From NCBI RefSeq assembly GCF_000621865.1, contig NZ_JHXE01000013.1:62001-126000 (forward strand): 64,000 bases of DNA. The letters are read 5' to 3'. The notes under the pieces were generated by a model. That model was not told where the DNA came from, did no database searches, and saw only the letters and a program-made list of their open reading frames with translations. Source of the DNA: Pseudobutyrivibrio sp. MD2005 (lineage in GTDB: Bacteria; Bacillota; Clostridia; Lachnospirales; Lachnospiraceae). How positions within the stretch are numbered: the first letter of the stretch is position 1; every line of letters begins with the position of its first letter. Both the position numbers and the translations under genes were made by a program. Shown piece by piece: positions 1 to 7,681 of this stretch.

Positions 1-1
1 T

Positions 2-643
2 CCAAATGGTGTGTTGGCACAGCTTGGAAATAAGGTGCAGCACGCACTTCATGCATACACACCTACAGAGCAAAAGGCTTTGAAGGCTGCGGCTGATTCA
101 TATAGAGAAAATCCTGCGTTTGACACTGCAGAAGTGATTGAAACATTAGGAACAGGAGAGGCTGTAACATCATTCTTACAGGAAGATGGAACGCCTACAA
201 TGGTTGAAAAGGTGTCTGTTTTACCACCACAGTCTAGAATGGGTGGAGTAGATGAAGCTACGAGAAATAATGCAATAATGGGAAGCATGCTTTACTCGAA
301 ATATGCAAATGCTGTAGATCCTGAATCTGCATACGAATTGCTCCAAAGAATTGGCGCTGAAAAGGCTGAGGCAGCCCAAAAGGCAAAAGAAGAGGCAGAA
401 GTTGCTAAGGCGGCTGCAAAAGAGCAGGCAGCTAAAGAAAAGGCTGCTGAACGTGAAAAAGAGAAGGAGGCTAATCGTAAGAAACGTGCAGCTAAGTCTG
501 TTGGAACAACTGTAGCTGGTACGGTAGGCCGAGAAGTAGGCAAAACAGTTGGTAAAAAATTTGGAGGAAAGTTTGGGCAGACGTTAGGTGGCAACACTGG
601 AGCACAGCTTTTTAGAGGCATTCTTAATACATTGCTAAAATAA
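2..643 (+). CDS. HerA/DUF853-type ATPase, C-terminal part only
   Basis: The frame is open to the left edge, so only the last 213 or so residues are visible. The segment PNGVLAQLGNKVQHALHAYTP matches the conserved late region of the bacterial HerA-like (DUF853) hexameric ATPases, and MGSMLYSKY fits the family's end region. The P-loop lies outside the window. Roughly residues 115-165 of the visible part are an Ala/Lys/Glu-rich coiled coil. The tail is glycine-rich (VGTTVAGTVGREVGKTVGKK) and resembles a glycine zipper. Members are thought to be DNA-translocating ATPases; the exact role here is not known. A terminator follows directly, so this is the last gene of its unit. Confidence 0.8.
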   Translation, partial: PNGVLAQLGNKVQHALHAYTPTEQKALKAAADSYRENPAFDTAEVIETLGTGEAVTSFLQEDGTPTMVEKVSVLPPQSRMGGVDEATRNNAIMGSMLYSKYANAVDPESAYELLQRIGAEKAEAAQKAKEEAEVAKAAAKEQAAKEKAAEREKEKEANRKKRAAKSVGTTVAGTVGREVGKTVGKKFGGKFGQTLGGNTGAQLFRGILNTLLK

Positions 644-654
644 AATAATACTTA

Positions 655-687
655 GGACCATTGGCTTAGCCAGTGGTCTTTTTTTCT
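655..687 (+). terminator. Intrinsic terminator after HerA-like gene
   Basis: GGACCATTGG and CCAGTGGTC form a stem with one G-T pair around a short loop, followed by seven T residues. Confidence 0.85.
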
Positions 688-732
688 CTAGTTGATAGTT
701 TTTATTGATAAGAAAAAAATGTGAAAAAAGTG

Positions 733-784
733 TTGACTTCAAACCTGCATTAGGTTATGATAACCGCAGTTAGCAATGGCTAAC
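733..784 (+). promoter_or_regulatory. Promoter with two overlapping palindromes, possible metal-regulator operator
   Basis: TTGACT (733-738) and TATGAT (756-761) are separated by 17 nt. The palindrome GGTTATGATAACC (753-765) covers the -10 box. A second one, GTTAGCAATGGCTAAC (769-784), lies over the likely transcription start. A third GCTAAC half-site is at 799-804, next to the ribosome site. The TTAGGTTA core resembles operators of DtxR-family iron/manganese repressors. That fits the DUF3793-flavodoxin operon downstream, because flavodoxin replaces ferredoxin when iron is short. The regulator itself is not in the window. Confidence 0.6.
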
Positions 785-807
785 ATGACGAGGGGGAAGC
801 TAACATC

Positions 808-1425
808 ATGTGTAAAGAAGTTTTTGAAATGATATGTGCCATGGACAGGCGAAAGGTTGAATTACAAATTGTACTACAGTGTGCACCAACTATAGCTGGC
901 CTTAAAACTTCAAATCTTCTTATTGTCCCTAGAGAACAGGAGGATAAAGTTAGATTCGTTTTAAGGTATTCTGGACTTTTGGGGTATCGCCTGGTATATG
1001 ACAGAAAACGAGTTATCTTCCTTGTATTTAATAAGGATATGCTTATGGCTTATCTTGCAAAAAAGGAAGTGAGAGAATTTCTGGCACAATACGGTTATCG
1101 CACTGATGCTTTTGGATATTCTCTTAGATTTTTCCAGGAAAGATATGAAGCTTTTATCCTTAGCAGAAAAGAGTTTCCACATGAGATGGGAGTATTTCTA
1201 GGGTATCCATTATGTGATGTGAAAGGCTTCATCACACACGGGGGAGATGAGTTTGAGATATCAGGGTATTGGAAAGTGTACGACAAGGCCGCTGAGAAAC
1301 AAAAACTATTTGAAAAATTTGATTATGTTAAAGACGAGATGATACGTATGGTTTCCAAGGGATGTTCCGTTAAGGATATAGTATTGGAATATAGCAATGT
1401 GTCATCATCTCAAAAAGCAGTTTAG
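808..1425 (+). CDS. DUF3793 family protein
   Basis: This 205-residue protein has the features of DUF3793: an N-terminal CAPTIAGLKTSNLL segment and a central VFLGYPLCDVKGFI motif. No catalytic function is established for the family. It is commonly found beside flavodoxin or ferrous-iron uptake genes in Clostridia, and here a flavodoxin gene follows 28 bp downstream. The start at 808 is supported by GAGGGGGAAG a few bases upstream. The C-terminus ends with a helix likely to be an HTH-like or coiled segment (SKGCSVKDIVLEYSN). Regulation together with flavodoxin by metal status is inferred from the palindromic promoter. The family call is firm; the role is open. Confidence 0.8.
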   Translation: MCKEVFEMICAMDRRKVELQIVLQCAPTIAGLKTSNLLIVPREQEDKVRFVLRYSGLLGYRLVYDRKRVIFLVFNKDMLMAYLAKKEVREFLAQYGYRTDAFGYSLRFFQERYEAFILSRKEFPHEMGVFLGYPLCDVKGFITHGGDEFEISGYWKVYDKAAEKQKLFEKFDYVKDEMIRMVSKGCSVKDIVLEYSNVSSSQKAV

Positions 1426-1453
1426 AATTAAACTTATCAAAGGAGAGGTTAAC

Positions 1454-1885
1454 ATGAGTAAGGTAAACGTAGTATTTTGGTCACAGTCAGGAAATACAGA
1501 AAGTATGGCAAATGCTGTAGGCGCTGGTGTTACAGCAGCTGGCGGCGAGGCTAACGTAGTATATGTTGGCGATGCTTCAATAGATGAACTCAAGCAGGCA
1601 AAGGCTTTTGCTCTTGGATGCCCAGCTATGGGTGCAGAGGTGCTTGAGGAAGGCGAGATGGAGCCATTTGTAACAGATTTAGAGGGCTTCGTTTCAGGAA
1701 AAACAATTGGTCTTTTCGGCTCATATGGATGGGGCGATGGACAGTGGATGCGCGATTGGGTTGATCGTATGACAGCTGCAGGCGCAACAGTAGTAAACGG
1801 TGAGGGCGTGATTTGTCAGGATGCCCCTGATGGAGCAGCAGAAGAAGCTTGTCAGGAACTTGGCAGAGCTTTAGCAGCAGTCTAA
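1454..1885 (+). CDS. Flavodoxin
   Basis: A short-chain flavodoxin of 143 residues, the usual clostridial length. It is a cytoplasmic FMN-containing one-electron carrier that can stand in for ferredoxin. The FMN phosphate-binding loop WSQSGNTESMA is at residues 9-19. Aromatic FMN-stacking regions lie near PAMGAE and SYGWGDGQWM. The start at 1454 is preceded by AGGAGAGG. An in-frame start further upstream at 1397 would overlap the DUF3793 gene and lacks a ribosome site. The gene shares the upstream promoter with DUF3793 and is followed by a terminator. Confidence 0.95.
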   Translation: MSKVNVVFWSQSGNTESMANAVGAGVTAAGGEANVVYVGDASIDELKQAKAFALGCPAMGAEVLEEGEMEPFVTDLEGFVSGKTIGLFGSYGWGDGQWMRDWVDRMTAAGATVVNGEGVICQDAPDGAAEEACQELGRALAAV

Positions 1886-1978
1886 TTAGGCTGTAGCTCT
1901 TACATTTTAAATTACCAATTTCCTTTCCCTGAGTTTCTAACCGGGTTTCTTAGGGAAGTTATTAGACTCCTTTTACAG

Positions 1979-2012
1979 CCTCCAGGTATGCCAGTGCCTG
2001 GAGGTATTTTTA
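1979..2012 (+). terminator. Intrinsic terminator after flavodoxin
   Basis: CCTCCAGG and CCTGGAGG form a perfect 8-bp stem, followed by TATTTTTA. A weaker inverted repeat (TTTCCCTGAG with CTTAGGGAAG, about 1923-1960) lies just upstream and may be an additional mRNA 3-prime structure. Confidence 0.85.
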
Positions 2013-2072
2013 AGAAGTTAGAATATCAGATATTTTTCATTAAATTCTAACAATTAAATTTGAGAAAAGCTG

Positions 2073-2138
2073 TTGACAAAGGCTTGATTCTCATATATAC
2101 TCTCTATTGTTCGCGAGAGAGATAAGCACAACGAACAA
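2073..2138 (+). promoter_or_regulatory. Strong promoter and leader hairpin of the tRNA operon
   Basis: TTGACA (2073-2078), a 17-nt spacer and TATACT (2096-2101) give a near-consensus promoter. Just downstream, TTGTTCG (2107-2113) and CGAACAA (2132-2138) are a perfect inverted repeat around an 18-nt loop. This could be a processing structure in the tRNA leader. Confidence 0.85.
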
Positions 2139-2151
2139 CGCATTAATATAT

Positions 2152-2226
2152 CGGGGTGTGGCTCAGTTTGGCTAGAGCACCTGGTTTGGGACCAGGGGGT
2201 CGCAGGTTCGAATCCTGTCACCCCGA
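2152..2226 (+). tRNA. tRNA-Pro (TGG)
   Basis: The acceptor stem CGGGGTG/CACCCCG closes. The anticodon stem CCTGG/CCAGG holds the loop TTTGGGA with anticodon TGG. The T-arm has GGTTCGAATCC. The CCA end is not encoded. Confidence 0.97.
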
Positions 2227-2247
2227 CTTGAAAATAAATATTAATAT

Positions 2248-2318
2248 GCGGGTGTGGTTCAATGGTAGAACATCAGCCTTCCAAGCTGAATACGTGGGTT
2301 CGATTCCCATCACCCGCT
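2248..2318 (+). tRNA. tRNA-Gly (TCC)
   Basis: The acceptor stem GCGGGTG/CACCCGC closes. The anticodon loop CTTCCAA carries TCC. The T-arm has GGTTCGATTCC. Confidence 0.97.
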
Positions 2319-2343
2319 TTTTATTTTCTAAGTTTTTGAATAT

Positions 2344-2417
<74 letters not shown>

Positions 2418-2428
2418 TGTATTTATAT

Positions 2429-2503
2429 GGTGGGTGTGGCACAGCTGGTTAGCGCGTCGGATTGTGGTTCCGAAGGTCGAGGGTTCGAACCCCTCTACCC
2501 ACC
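2429..2503 (+). tRNA. tRNA-His (GTG)
   Basis: The acceptor stem GTGGGTG/TACCCAC has the additional G at position -1 (2429) facing C2503, the hallmark of tRNA-His. The anticodon loop TTGTGGT carries GTG. Confidence 0.97.
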
Positions 2504-2549
2504 CTGTTGCGGTAGCAACAAAGTAAATAAGGGCATTTAAGTCCTTTGT

Positions 2550-2621
2550 TGGGCTATCGCCAAGCGGTAAGGCACCAGATTTTGATTCTGGCATTCGCTG
2601 GTTCGAATCCAGCTAGCCCAG
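2550..2621 (+). tRNA. tRNA-Gln (TTG)
   Basis: The acceptor stem TGGGCTA/TAGCCCA closes. The anticodon loop TTTTGAT carries TTG. The T-arm is GGTTCGAATCC. Confidence 0.97.
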
Positions 2622-2672
2622 TTTCGAGTCTATGCCTTTTTATTATGGCAGCTCAGTACACTAATTAAATAT

Positions 2673-2745
2673 GGGGTTGTAGCTCAGTTGGTAGAGCACC
2701 TGACTTTTAATCAGGTTGTCGGGAGTTCGAGCCTCCTCAGCCTCA
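2673..2745 (+). tRNA. tRNA-Lys (TTT)
   Basis: The acceptor stem GGGGTTG/CAGCCTC closes with G-T pairs. The anticodon loop CTTTTAA carries TTT. The T-arm is GGAGTTCGAGCCTCC. This is the last tRNA of the cluster, just before the terminator. Confidence 0.96.
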
Positions 2746-2753
2746 GCAAATGA

Positions 2754-2784
2754 AAGCCTTCAGATTCGTCTGAAGGCTTTTTTT
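2754..2784 (+). terminator. Terminator of the tRNA operon
   Basis: AAGCCTTCAGA and TCTGAAGGCTT form a perfect stem closed by a TTCG tetraloop, followed by a T run. Confidence 0.95.
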
Positions 2785-2850
2785 CTTGTTGAAGAAAACA
2801 TCATTTATCAGTACAATGTAATCTGAAAAAAATTAAAGGAAATTTAAATA

Positions 2851-4161
2851 ATGAACAAATCGAGTATTAAATCGGAGTCAAATCTTAAGGCTCTACTTCC
2901 TATCGCCTTATTTTTGATTTTATATTTAGGCAATGGAATTTACTTTCAGTATATTGCACCTATTGATGGGCAGATGGGATTCTACGTTGTATCAGTAGTT
3001 TTGTCTTTTACTTTTGCGTTGATTTTGGCATTTGCCCAGAACAGAGGAAAGAGTTTTGAAGAAAAGATACATATATGTGCATTAGGCATAGGTGATGACA
3101 ACATTGTCACAATGCTGTTTATTTTTATATTAGCAGGAGCTTTTAGTGGAGTAGCTGGAGAGGCAGGTGGAGCGTCATCTACGGCTAATTTACTACTTAG
3201 TATCATTCCAGGTAGGTTTGCTGTGCCAGGCTTGTTTGTCATTGCGTGTCTTATTTCTATGGCTATGGGTACAAGTGTTGGAACAATCTCTGTACTTGTT
3301 CCTATTGCCTGTGCAGTTTCTAAAAATGGAGATCTTAGCCTTCCGCTGTGTGTAGGCGTAGTGGTAGGTGGTGCTATGTTTGGAGATAACCTTTCATTTA
3401 TTTCAGATACTACCATCGCAGCTACTAAAACTCAGGGCATTGATATGAAGGACAAATTCGATGCCAATATAAAAATTGCATTGCCATCAGCTGTCATTAC
3501 AATGATTGTTCTTGTAATCTATGCAATAAGAACTGGTGGAGCAAGTATAGGCAACTTTGATTATAATATCATGCAGGCCCTGCCATACTTCGTGGTATTG
3601 GCTCTGTCTATACTTAGCGTAAATGTATTTTTAGTTTTGCTATTTGGATGCTTTATGTTCATAGTGGTGGGAATGCTTACAGGCTCCCTAACTTATGTGT
3701 CTGGCCTTTCTTCCATGGGAGAGGGAATCACAGGAATGTTTGAGACGATGATTGTAACGATTCTTGTTGCATCAGTAGCGGCTCTTATCAGAGAGCATGG
3801 TGGATTTGAAGCAATTCTTGCATTGATTAGAAAAAATGCTGACACAAAAATGGGCGGTATGTTTGGAATAGCATTCCTTACTATGTTTATGGATTTAGCT
3901 ACTGCAAATAACACAGTGGCGATTGTAATTGCCGCTCCAATCGCAAAGCATATCAGTGAAGAATATAACGTTGAGCCTAAAAAGACTGCTTCGTTATTAG
4001 ATACTTGCTCTTGCATAATGCAGGGAATCATTCCATACGGTGCGCAGCTTTTGGTTGCATCGAATATTGCAAAGATAGCAAGCATCTCACTTATGCCTTA
4101 TTTAATATATCCATTCGTACTTCTTGTATTCGTGGTTGTGTCTATCTTAAGGGAAAAATAA
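2851..4161 (+). CDS. NhaC-family Na+/H+ antiporter-like membrane protein
   Basis: A polytopic inner-membrane protein of 436 residues with about 11-12 hydrophobic segments. The segments MAMGTSVGTISVLVPIA and GGAMFGDNLSFISDTTIAATKTQG are signatures of the NhaC branch of the ion-transporter superfamily, where the GDN-SFISDTT part lines the transport path. A second repeat-like region (MFMDLATANNTVAIVIAAPIA) matches the C-terminal half. The family exchanges sodium (or amino acids, as in some relatives) for protons; the substrate cannot be read from sequence alone. The gene stands alone after the tRNA terminator. The ribosome site AAAGGA is slightly far from the ATG. Confidence 0.85.
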   Translation: MNKSSIKSESNLKALLPIALFLILYLGNGIYFQYIAPIDGQMGFYVVSVVLSFTFALILAFAQNRGKSFEEKIHICALGIGDDNIVTMLFIFILAGAFSGVAGEAGGASSTANLLLSIIPGRFAVPGLFVIACLISMAMGTSVGTISVLVPIACAVSKNGDLSLPLCVGVVVGGAMFGDNLSFISDTTIAATKTQGIDMKDKFDANIKIALPSAVITMIVLVIYAIRTGGASIGNFDYNIMQALPYFVVLALSILSVNVFLVLLFGCFMFIVVGMLTGSLTYVSGLSSMGEGITGMFETMIVTILVASVAALIREHGGFEAILALIRKNADTKMGGMFGIAFLTMFMDLATANNTVAIVIAAPIAKHISEEYNVEPKKTASLLDTCSCIMQGIIPYGAQLLVASNIAKIASISLMPYLIYPFVLLVFVVVSILREK

Positions 4162-4252
4162 ATTGAAATACTATGGAATTTGTTTGTAGAAATATGTTTT
4201 CAATTATGTCATAATACTGCTTAATTTAGATTGTATAAGAGGAGACCGAAGG

Positions 4253-4750
4253 ATGAAAAACAACATTGTTTTGATTGGAATGCCAGGAGTAGGAAAGAGT
4301 ACTTTAGGGGTTGTGCTTGCTAAGGAGTTAGGTTTTGAGTTTGTTGACGCTGATTTGCTTATCCAGAAGCGCGAAAAACGTCTCTTAAAGGAAATAATTG
4401 CCGAAGAGGGAATAGATGGTTTCCTTAAGATAGAAAACGACGTAAATGCCACAATAAGCGTAGATAAAACTGTTGTAGCAACAGGCGGTAGTGTTATCTA
4501 TGGTAGTGAGGCCATGGAACATCTTAAAGAGATTGGAACAGTGGTATATTTAAAGCTGGATTATGATACTTTGGATAGCCGATTGGGAAGTCTTAAGGGA
4601 CGCGGCGTTGTTCTTAAAGATGGACAGAATCTCAGAAGTCTATATGAGGAAAGAATTCCTCTTTATGAGAAATATGCAGATGTAATAGTTGATGAAGGTG
4701 GCCTTGATCTAGAGGCTACATTAAAAAAAGTTCTCGATGCCATCAAGTAG
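4253..4750 (+). CDS. Shikimate-kinase-like P-loop kinase
   Basis: At 165 residues this is the normal length for shikimate kinase (aroK). The Walker A motif GMPGVGKST is at residues 9-17, the Asp pair VDAD (D32, D34) matches the family's substrate and metal site, and ERIPLYEKYAD carries the late conserved Arg (R134). Two key positions differ. The shikimate-binding Arg of the FRxxE motif is Leu58 (FLKIE), and the GGG loop is GGS (78-80). The family fold is clear but phosphorylation of shikimate is not assured. No other aromatic-pathway gene is nearby. The start at 4253 has AGGAGACC upstream. Confidence 0.75.
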   Translation: MKNNIVLIGMPGVGKSTLGVVLAKELGFEFVDADLLIQKREKRLLKEIIAEEGIDGFLKIENDVNATISVDKTVVATGGSVIYGSEAMEHLKEIGTVVYLKLDYDTLDSRLGSLKGRGVVLKDGQNLRSLYEERIPLYEKYADVIVDEGGLDLEATLKKVLDAIK

Positions 4751-4770
4751 ATGGCACGGGAACTTTTTTT
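4724..4770. terminator. Bidirectional terminator between convergent genes
   Basis: AAAAAAGTTC..TGCCATC pairs with GATGGCA..GAACTTTTTT, giving an A run on one side and a T run on the other. It overlaps the last codons of the kinase gene and also serves the reverse-strand gene ending at 4773. Confidence 0.9.
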
Positions 4771-4772
4771 AC

Positions 4773-5477
4773 TTATCTTTCAGACATTTTTTTGTAGTTT
4801 GTTTTAATTAGCCACTGCTGGTCAATTATTTTAGTCTCTTCGCCGAAATTAATATAGAGGCTAACAGATGAAGCACCCTTTTCGATGTTTGTGATAGTAC
4901 CCTCACCGAATTTAGGATGATTAACAACATCGCCTATATCGTATTTGATTTTAGCATTTTCCATTTTTTTATAAGCGCGTTGAGTGCGATATGTATCAAG
5001 CATCTGAACCTGTTTGTGGTCGACGCTTGGTCGTGTCAAAAGTGAATCAAAATCAACCTTTTTTAGGCTTTGACCTTCAACATAGTAGTCAGATGGAATA
5101 GCTCCGATTAGACTGCAGCAATATTTCCATGCGCTACCGTGAACGCCAGGCTGCCAGGTATACTCCTGAGGGATTGGGATATTTCTTGTCATGTAGTGAG
5201 CATACTCGTGCTTGTATAAGTTCATTCTATCTTCTTTGGAAAGTTGCTCGTTAAGGCAGAACCCAATAAAGAATAGTGAAAACTGGAAGTGTTCATCATC
5301 ATCTGCTGATGGTGGCATATAAGATCCTAATGCTTTTTCATCCATACCGAAAGTGATAGGGACTTCGGCACCATGAAGACCAAGCTTATGGTCTAAAACT
5401 GAATAGAGGGCAGTGATTTCTGCTCTAAGAATTGGCTCTTCATCGTGAAGCATTTTAAACATTTGTTGTTTTGTCAT
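4773..5477 (-). CDS. SprT-like zinc metallopeptidase domain with PcrA-type C-terminal domain
   Basis: A 234-residue protein. The zinc motif HEYAH is at residues 90-94 and the further zinc-site segment HGSAWKYCCSLIGA is at 113-126. Both are typical of SprT/Spartan-like metallopeptidases, which in eukaryotes cut DNA-protein crosslinks. Residues about 180-225 (DVVNHPKFGEGTI) match the Tudor-like tail of UvrD/PcrA helicases, which contacts RNA polymerase. The middle (about 135-175) is a charged linker. The pairing of the two domains suggests a protease acting on DNA- or RNA-polymerase-linked proteins; that is an inference. The gene is monocistronic and convergent with the kinase gene. Confidence 0.7.
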   Translation of the reverse strand: MTKQQMFKMLHDEEPILRAEITALYSVLDHKLGLHGAEVPITFGMDEKALGSYMPPSADDDEHFQFSLFFIGFCLNEQLSKEDRMNLYKHEYAHYMTRNIPIPQEYTWQPGVHGSAWKYCCSLIGAIPSDYYVEGQSLKKVDFDSLLTRPSVDHKQVQMLDTYRTQRAYKKMENAKIKYDIGDVVNHPKFGEGTITNIEKGASSVSLYINFGEETKIIDQQWLIKTNYKKMSER

Positions 5478-5611
5478 TGTAACTCCTTAGTAATAAAAAA
5501 TTCGTCAACAGAGAATTAGTATAGCAACTAAAAATCATCTTTTCAATTGGAAAAAGGTGAGATATTTGCGGGAAGAAATGGTGTTTTATTTGTTAAATCT
5601 TTCGTAATTGT

Positions 5612-5640
5612 TTGACTTTAAAAATACGTAAGCATAGTAT
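5612..5640 (+). promoter_or_regulatory. Promoter of the DUF6273 protein gene
   Basis: TTGACT (5612-5617), a 17-nt spacer and TAGTAT (5635-5640). The gene starts 40 bp further on. Confidence 0.65.
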
Positions 5641-5680
5641 AAAAATATAAAGGAAAGTGTCAGCTTTTTGGGGTATGAGT

Positions 5681-6913
5681 ATGAAAAAAACTATTTATAA
5701 ATTGAGGGTAATATTAGCGTTTTCGCTTGCTGTTTTTATGGCAGTGAGTCTTCTTGGAATATCATTTGATTCGCAAGCTGCAAAAAAGAAAAAATCAACT
5801 GGATCATATGCTGAAGGCGATGATGTAGCTTTTGGTAGATTGGATGGTACCGTCATGAGCTGGACTATCCTCAAATATGATGAAACTACCAAAGTGGCAT
5901 TTGTGGTAGCAAGGAAGCCTCTCACTTCATACACGATAAAATCCTATAGACAAGCGATAGAAAAGAATTATATTAACACAGGCACAAAAGCCGGCTATGT
6001 TCGTTGGTCTGAGAACTACTGGCGTGGATGGTGCAACGAAGTATTCTATAAGGAAAACTTTACAGATGAAGAGCGAGAGAAGATTCAAAAGACTACGCTC
6101 ACAAGCGAAGCGGCTAAGGCCAGTCTTATGAATTTTTATCATGATACATCTTTGGATGCATATTATACTGCAAACGGAAAAAAGAACTCACTGTACATGG
6201 ATATTTATGAGAGCCAGACAACTAGCTCAGATTATATCTTTTTCCTATCGTCAGATGAATACACTGAATTTAAGGACAACATGAAGTTTGAGACAGGGTA
6301 CAGTTGGCCACTCCGCACCAATGCATATGATGATCCTAACCAAGGCTTGTTTGTGGATGACAGCACTGGATTAATCAATAGAAATTACTATTATTCAGGT
6401 GATGGTATTAGGCCAGCGATGTATGTACAGCTTGGCGACCCAGAAGAGACTACGGAAGATAGCTCGAATTCTTCATCTACTTCAAATAAGACTAGCACGA
6501 CTAGCTCTACTGCCAGCACTACCTCTACTTCAAAGAACGATGCACAGGCAACCACTACTGCCAGCACTACTAATACAGCGACAAATACTGCAGCAAGCTC
6601 AACTAACACTACTGTAAAAAAGAAGAGCTATGCTAATAATGGCACGAATATAGGAAACATTAATCTGCCTGACGATTCATCATATTCTATGACAGTAGGC
6701 GCAACGGCGCAGGCTGCTATTGATATGGAGTATTTAAATAGTACAGATAAAGAGTATACTGTAACATATAAGTCTTCCAATGCTAACGTATTTACGGTAG
6801 ACTCAAGTGGAAAGCTTACAGCGGTAGGTTCAGGCACGGCTAATCTGACCGTTAGGATGAAAAAATCAAATGGTAAAATTTATACAATGTCATGTCGTAT
6901 AGATGTTGCCTAG
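5681..6913 (+). CDS. Secreted DUF6273 protein with Ser/Thr-rich linker and Big2 domain
   Basis: The start at 5681 gives a clean signal peptide (MKKTIYKLRVILAFSLAVF, ending near DSQA). Earlier in-frame starts at 5657 and 5675 are possible but have no properly spaced ribosome site. Residues about 45-265 form a DUF6273 domain (VAFGRLDG, WSENYWRGWCNEVFY, YIFFLSSDEY), a C-type-lectin-like fold of unknown ligand found in many exported Firmicute proteins. A linker of about 60 residues is almost only Ser, Thr, Asn and Ala. The C-terminus is a bacterial Ig-like Big2 domain (KSSNANVFTVDSSGKLTAVG). There is no LPXTG or anchoring segment, so the protein is probably released or wall-bound non-covalently. 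Confidence 0.8.
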   Translation: MKKTIYKLRVILAFSLAVFMAVSLLGISFDSQAAKKKKSTGSYAEGDDVAFGRLDGTVMSWTILKYDETTKVAFVVARKPLTSYTIKSYRQAIEKNYINTGTKAGYVRWSENYWRGWCNEVFYKENFTDEEREKIQKTTLTSEAAKASLMNFYHDTSLDAYYTANGKKNSLYMDIYESQTTSSDYIFFLSSDEYTEFKDNMKFETGYSWPLRTNAYDDPNQGLFVDDSTGLINRNYYYSGDGIRPAMYVQLGDPEETTEDSSNSSSTSNKTSTTSSTASTTSTSKNDAQATTTASTTNTATNTAASSTNTTVKKKSYANNGTNIGNINLPDDSSYSMTVGATAQAAIDMEYLNSTDKEYTVTYKSSNANVFTVDSSGKLTAVGSGTANLTVRMKKSNGKIYTMSCRIDVA

Positions 6914-6922
6914 GAGTATACT

Positions 6923-7678
6923 TTGATACAGGAACAGTTTCTGAAAAATAAAATAATTGTTAACAGCTTAGATGAATTACAGCCTGACTATGAATGCGGC
7001 ACCCTTGTGCTAGCCTCTAGCCAGGCTGTTATTGATGAGTGCAATGATAGAGGAATTCCTGTTGTAGGAGTGGAATCGGGCAATGGGAAACATTTGAATT
7101 GCTCGCAAATCATTATAGATGCGGAGCAAGTTGAAGATGAGGACTACGAGCGTATGTATCGAAGATGTGTTGGAGAGCCATGGCATATCGCATATACGAA
7201 TCGATGCATAATAAGAGAGTATAAAGAGTCTGATTTAGATGCCCTGTTCGAACTATATGCTCAGCCGCATATGACAGATTATATGGAGCCGCTTTTTGAT
7301 TATGAAGAAGAACTTCAATATGAAAGAAACTATATTGAGTACATATACAAACTATATGGCTTTGGAATGTGGTTGATTTTTGATAAATCCACAGGTAAAC
7401 TGATTGGTAGAGCAGGAATCGAAGTGCGAGAATCCTGCGACAGAGATAATCAGGCAGAACTAGGCTTTGCGATTTCTTATTTTAGATGGCATGAAGGATT
7501 GGCTTTTGAAGTTTGCTCTAAAATTATAGAGATAGCAAAGACGGAATATGATCTCACAAGCCTTATAGCTAGATGTGATTCAAAGAACCTAGCAAGCGTA
7601 GGATTGCTTACAAAACTGGGGTTTTCACATGTAGGCTTCGAATCTGATGGAGATATGCGTTTTTTCAGGGAGATTTAA
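6923..7678 (+). CDS. GNAT N-acetyltransferase with N-terminal Rossmann-like domain
   Basis: The TTG start at 6923 is chosen because TAGGAG lies 6 nt upstream and no better ATG exists. Residues about 92-251 are a GNAT acetyltransferase domain of the RimJ/RimL type (CIIREYKESDLDALFELY to SVGLLTKLGFSHVG). The ELGFAISYFRWHEGLAFE region is the acetyl-CoA-binding part. Residues 1-85 look like part of a HAD-like Rossmann fold (TLVLASSQAVIDECNDRGIP), but no catalytic Asp is seen. The substrate is unknown. The gene begins 9 bp after the DUF6273 gene and ends 3 bp before the AraC regulator, so the three are probably one operon. Confidence 0.75.
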   Translation: MIQEQFLKNKIIVNSLDELQPDYECGTLVLASSQAVIDECNDRGIPVVGVESGNGKHLNCSQIIIDAEQVEDEDYERMYRRCVGEPWHIAYTNRCIIREYKESDLDALFELYAQPHMTDYMEPLFDYEEELQYERNYIEYIYKLYGFGMWLIFDKSTGKLIGRAGIEVRESCDRDNQAELGFAISYFRWHEGLAFEVCSKIIEIAKTEYDLTSLIARCDSKNLASVGLLTKLGFSHVGFESDGDMRFFREI

Positions 7679-7681
7679 TGT

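Noticed and set aside
2982-3416. 144-codon antisense frame inside the NhaC-type gene
   Set aside because: It mirrors the codon pattern of the sense gene and lacks a ribosome site and any recognisable domain.
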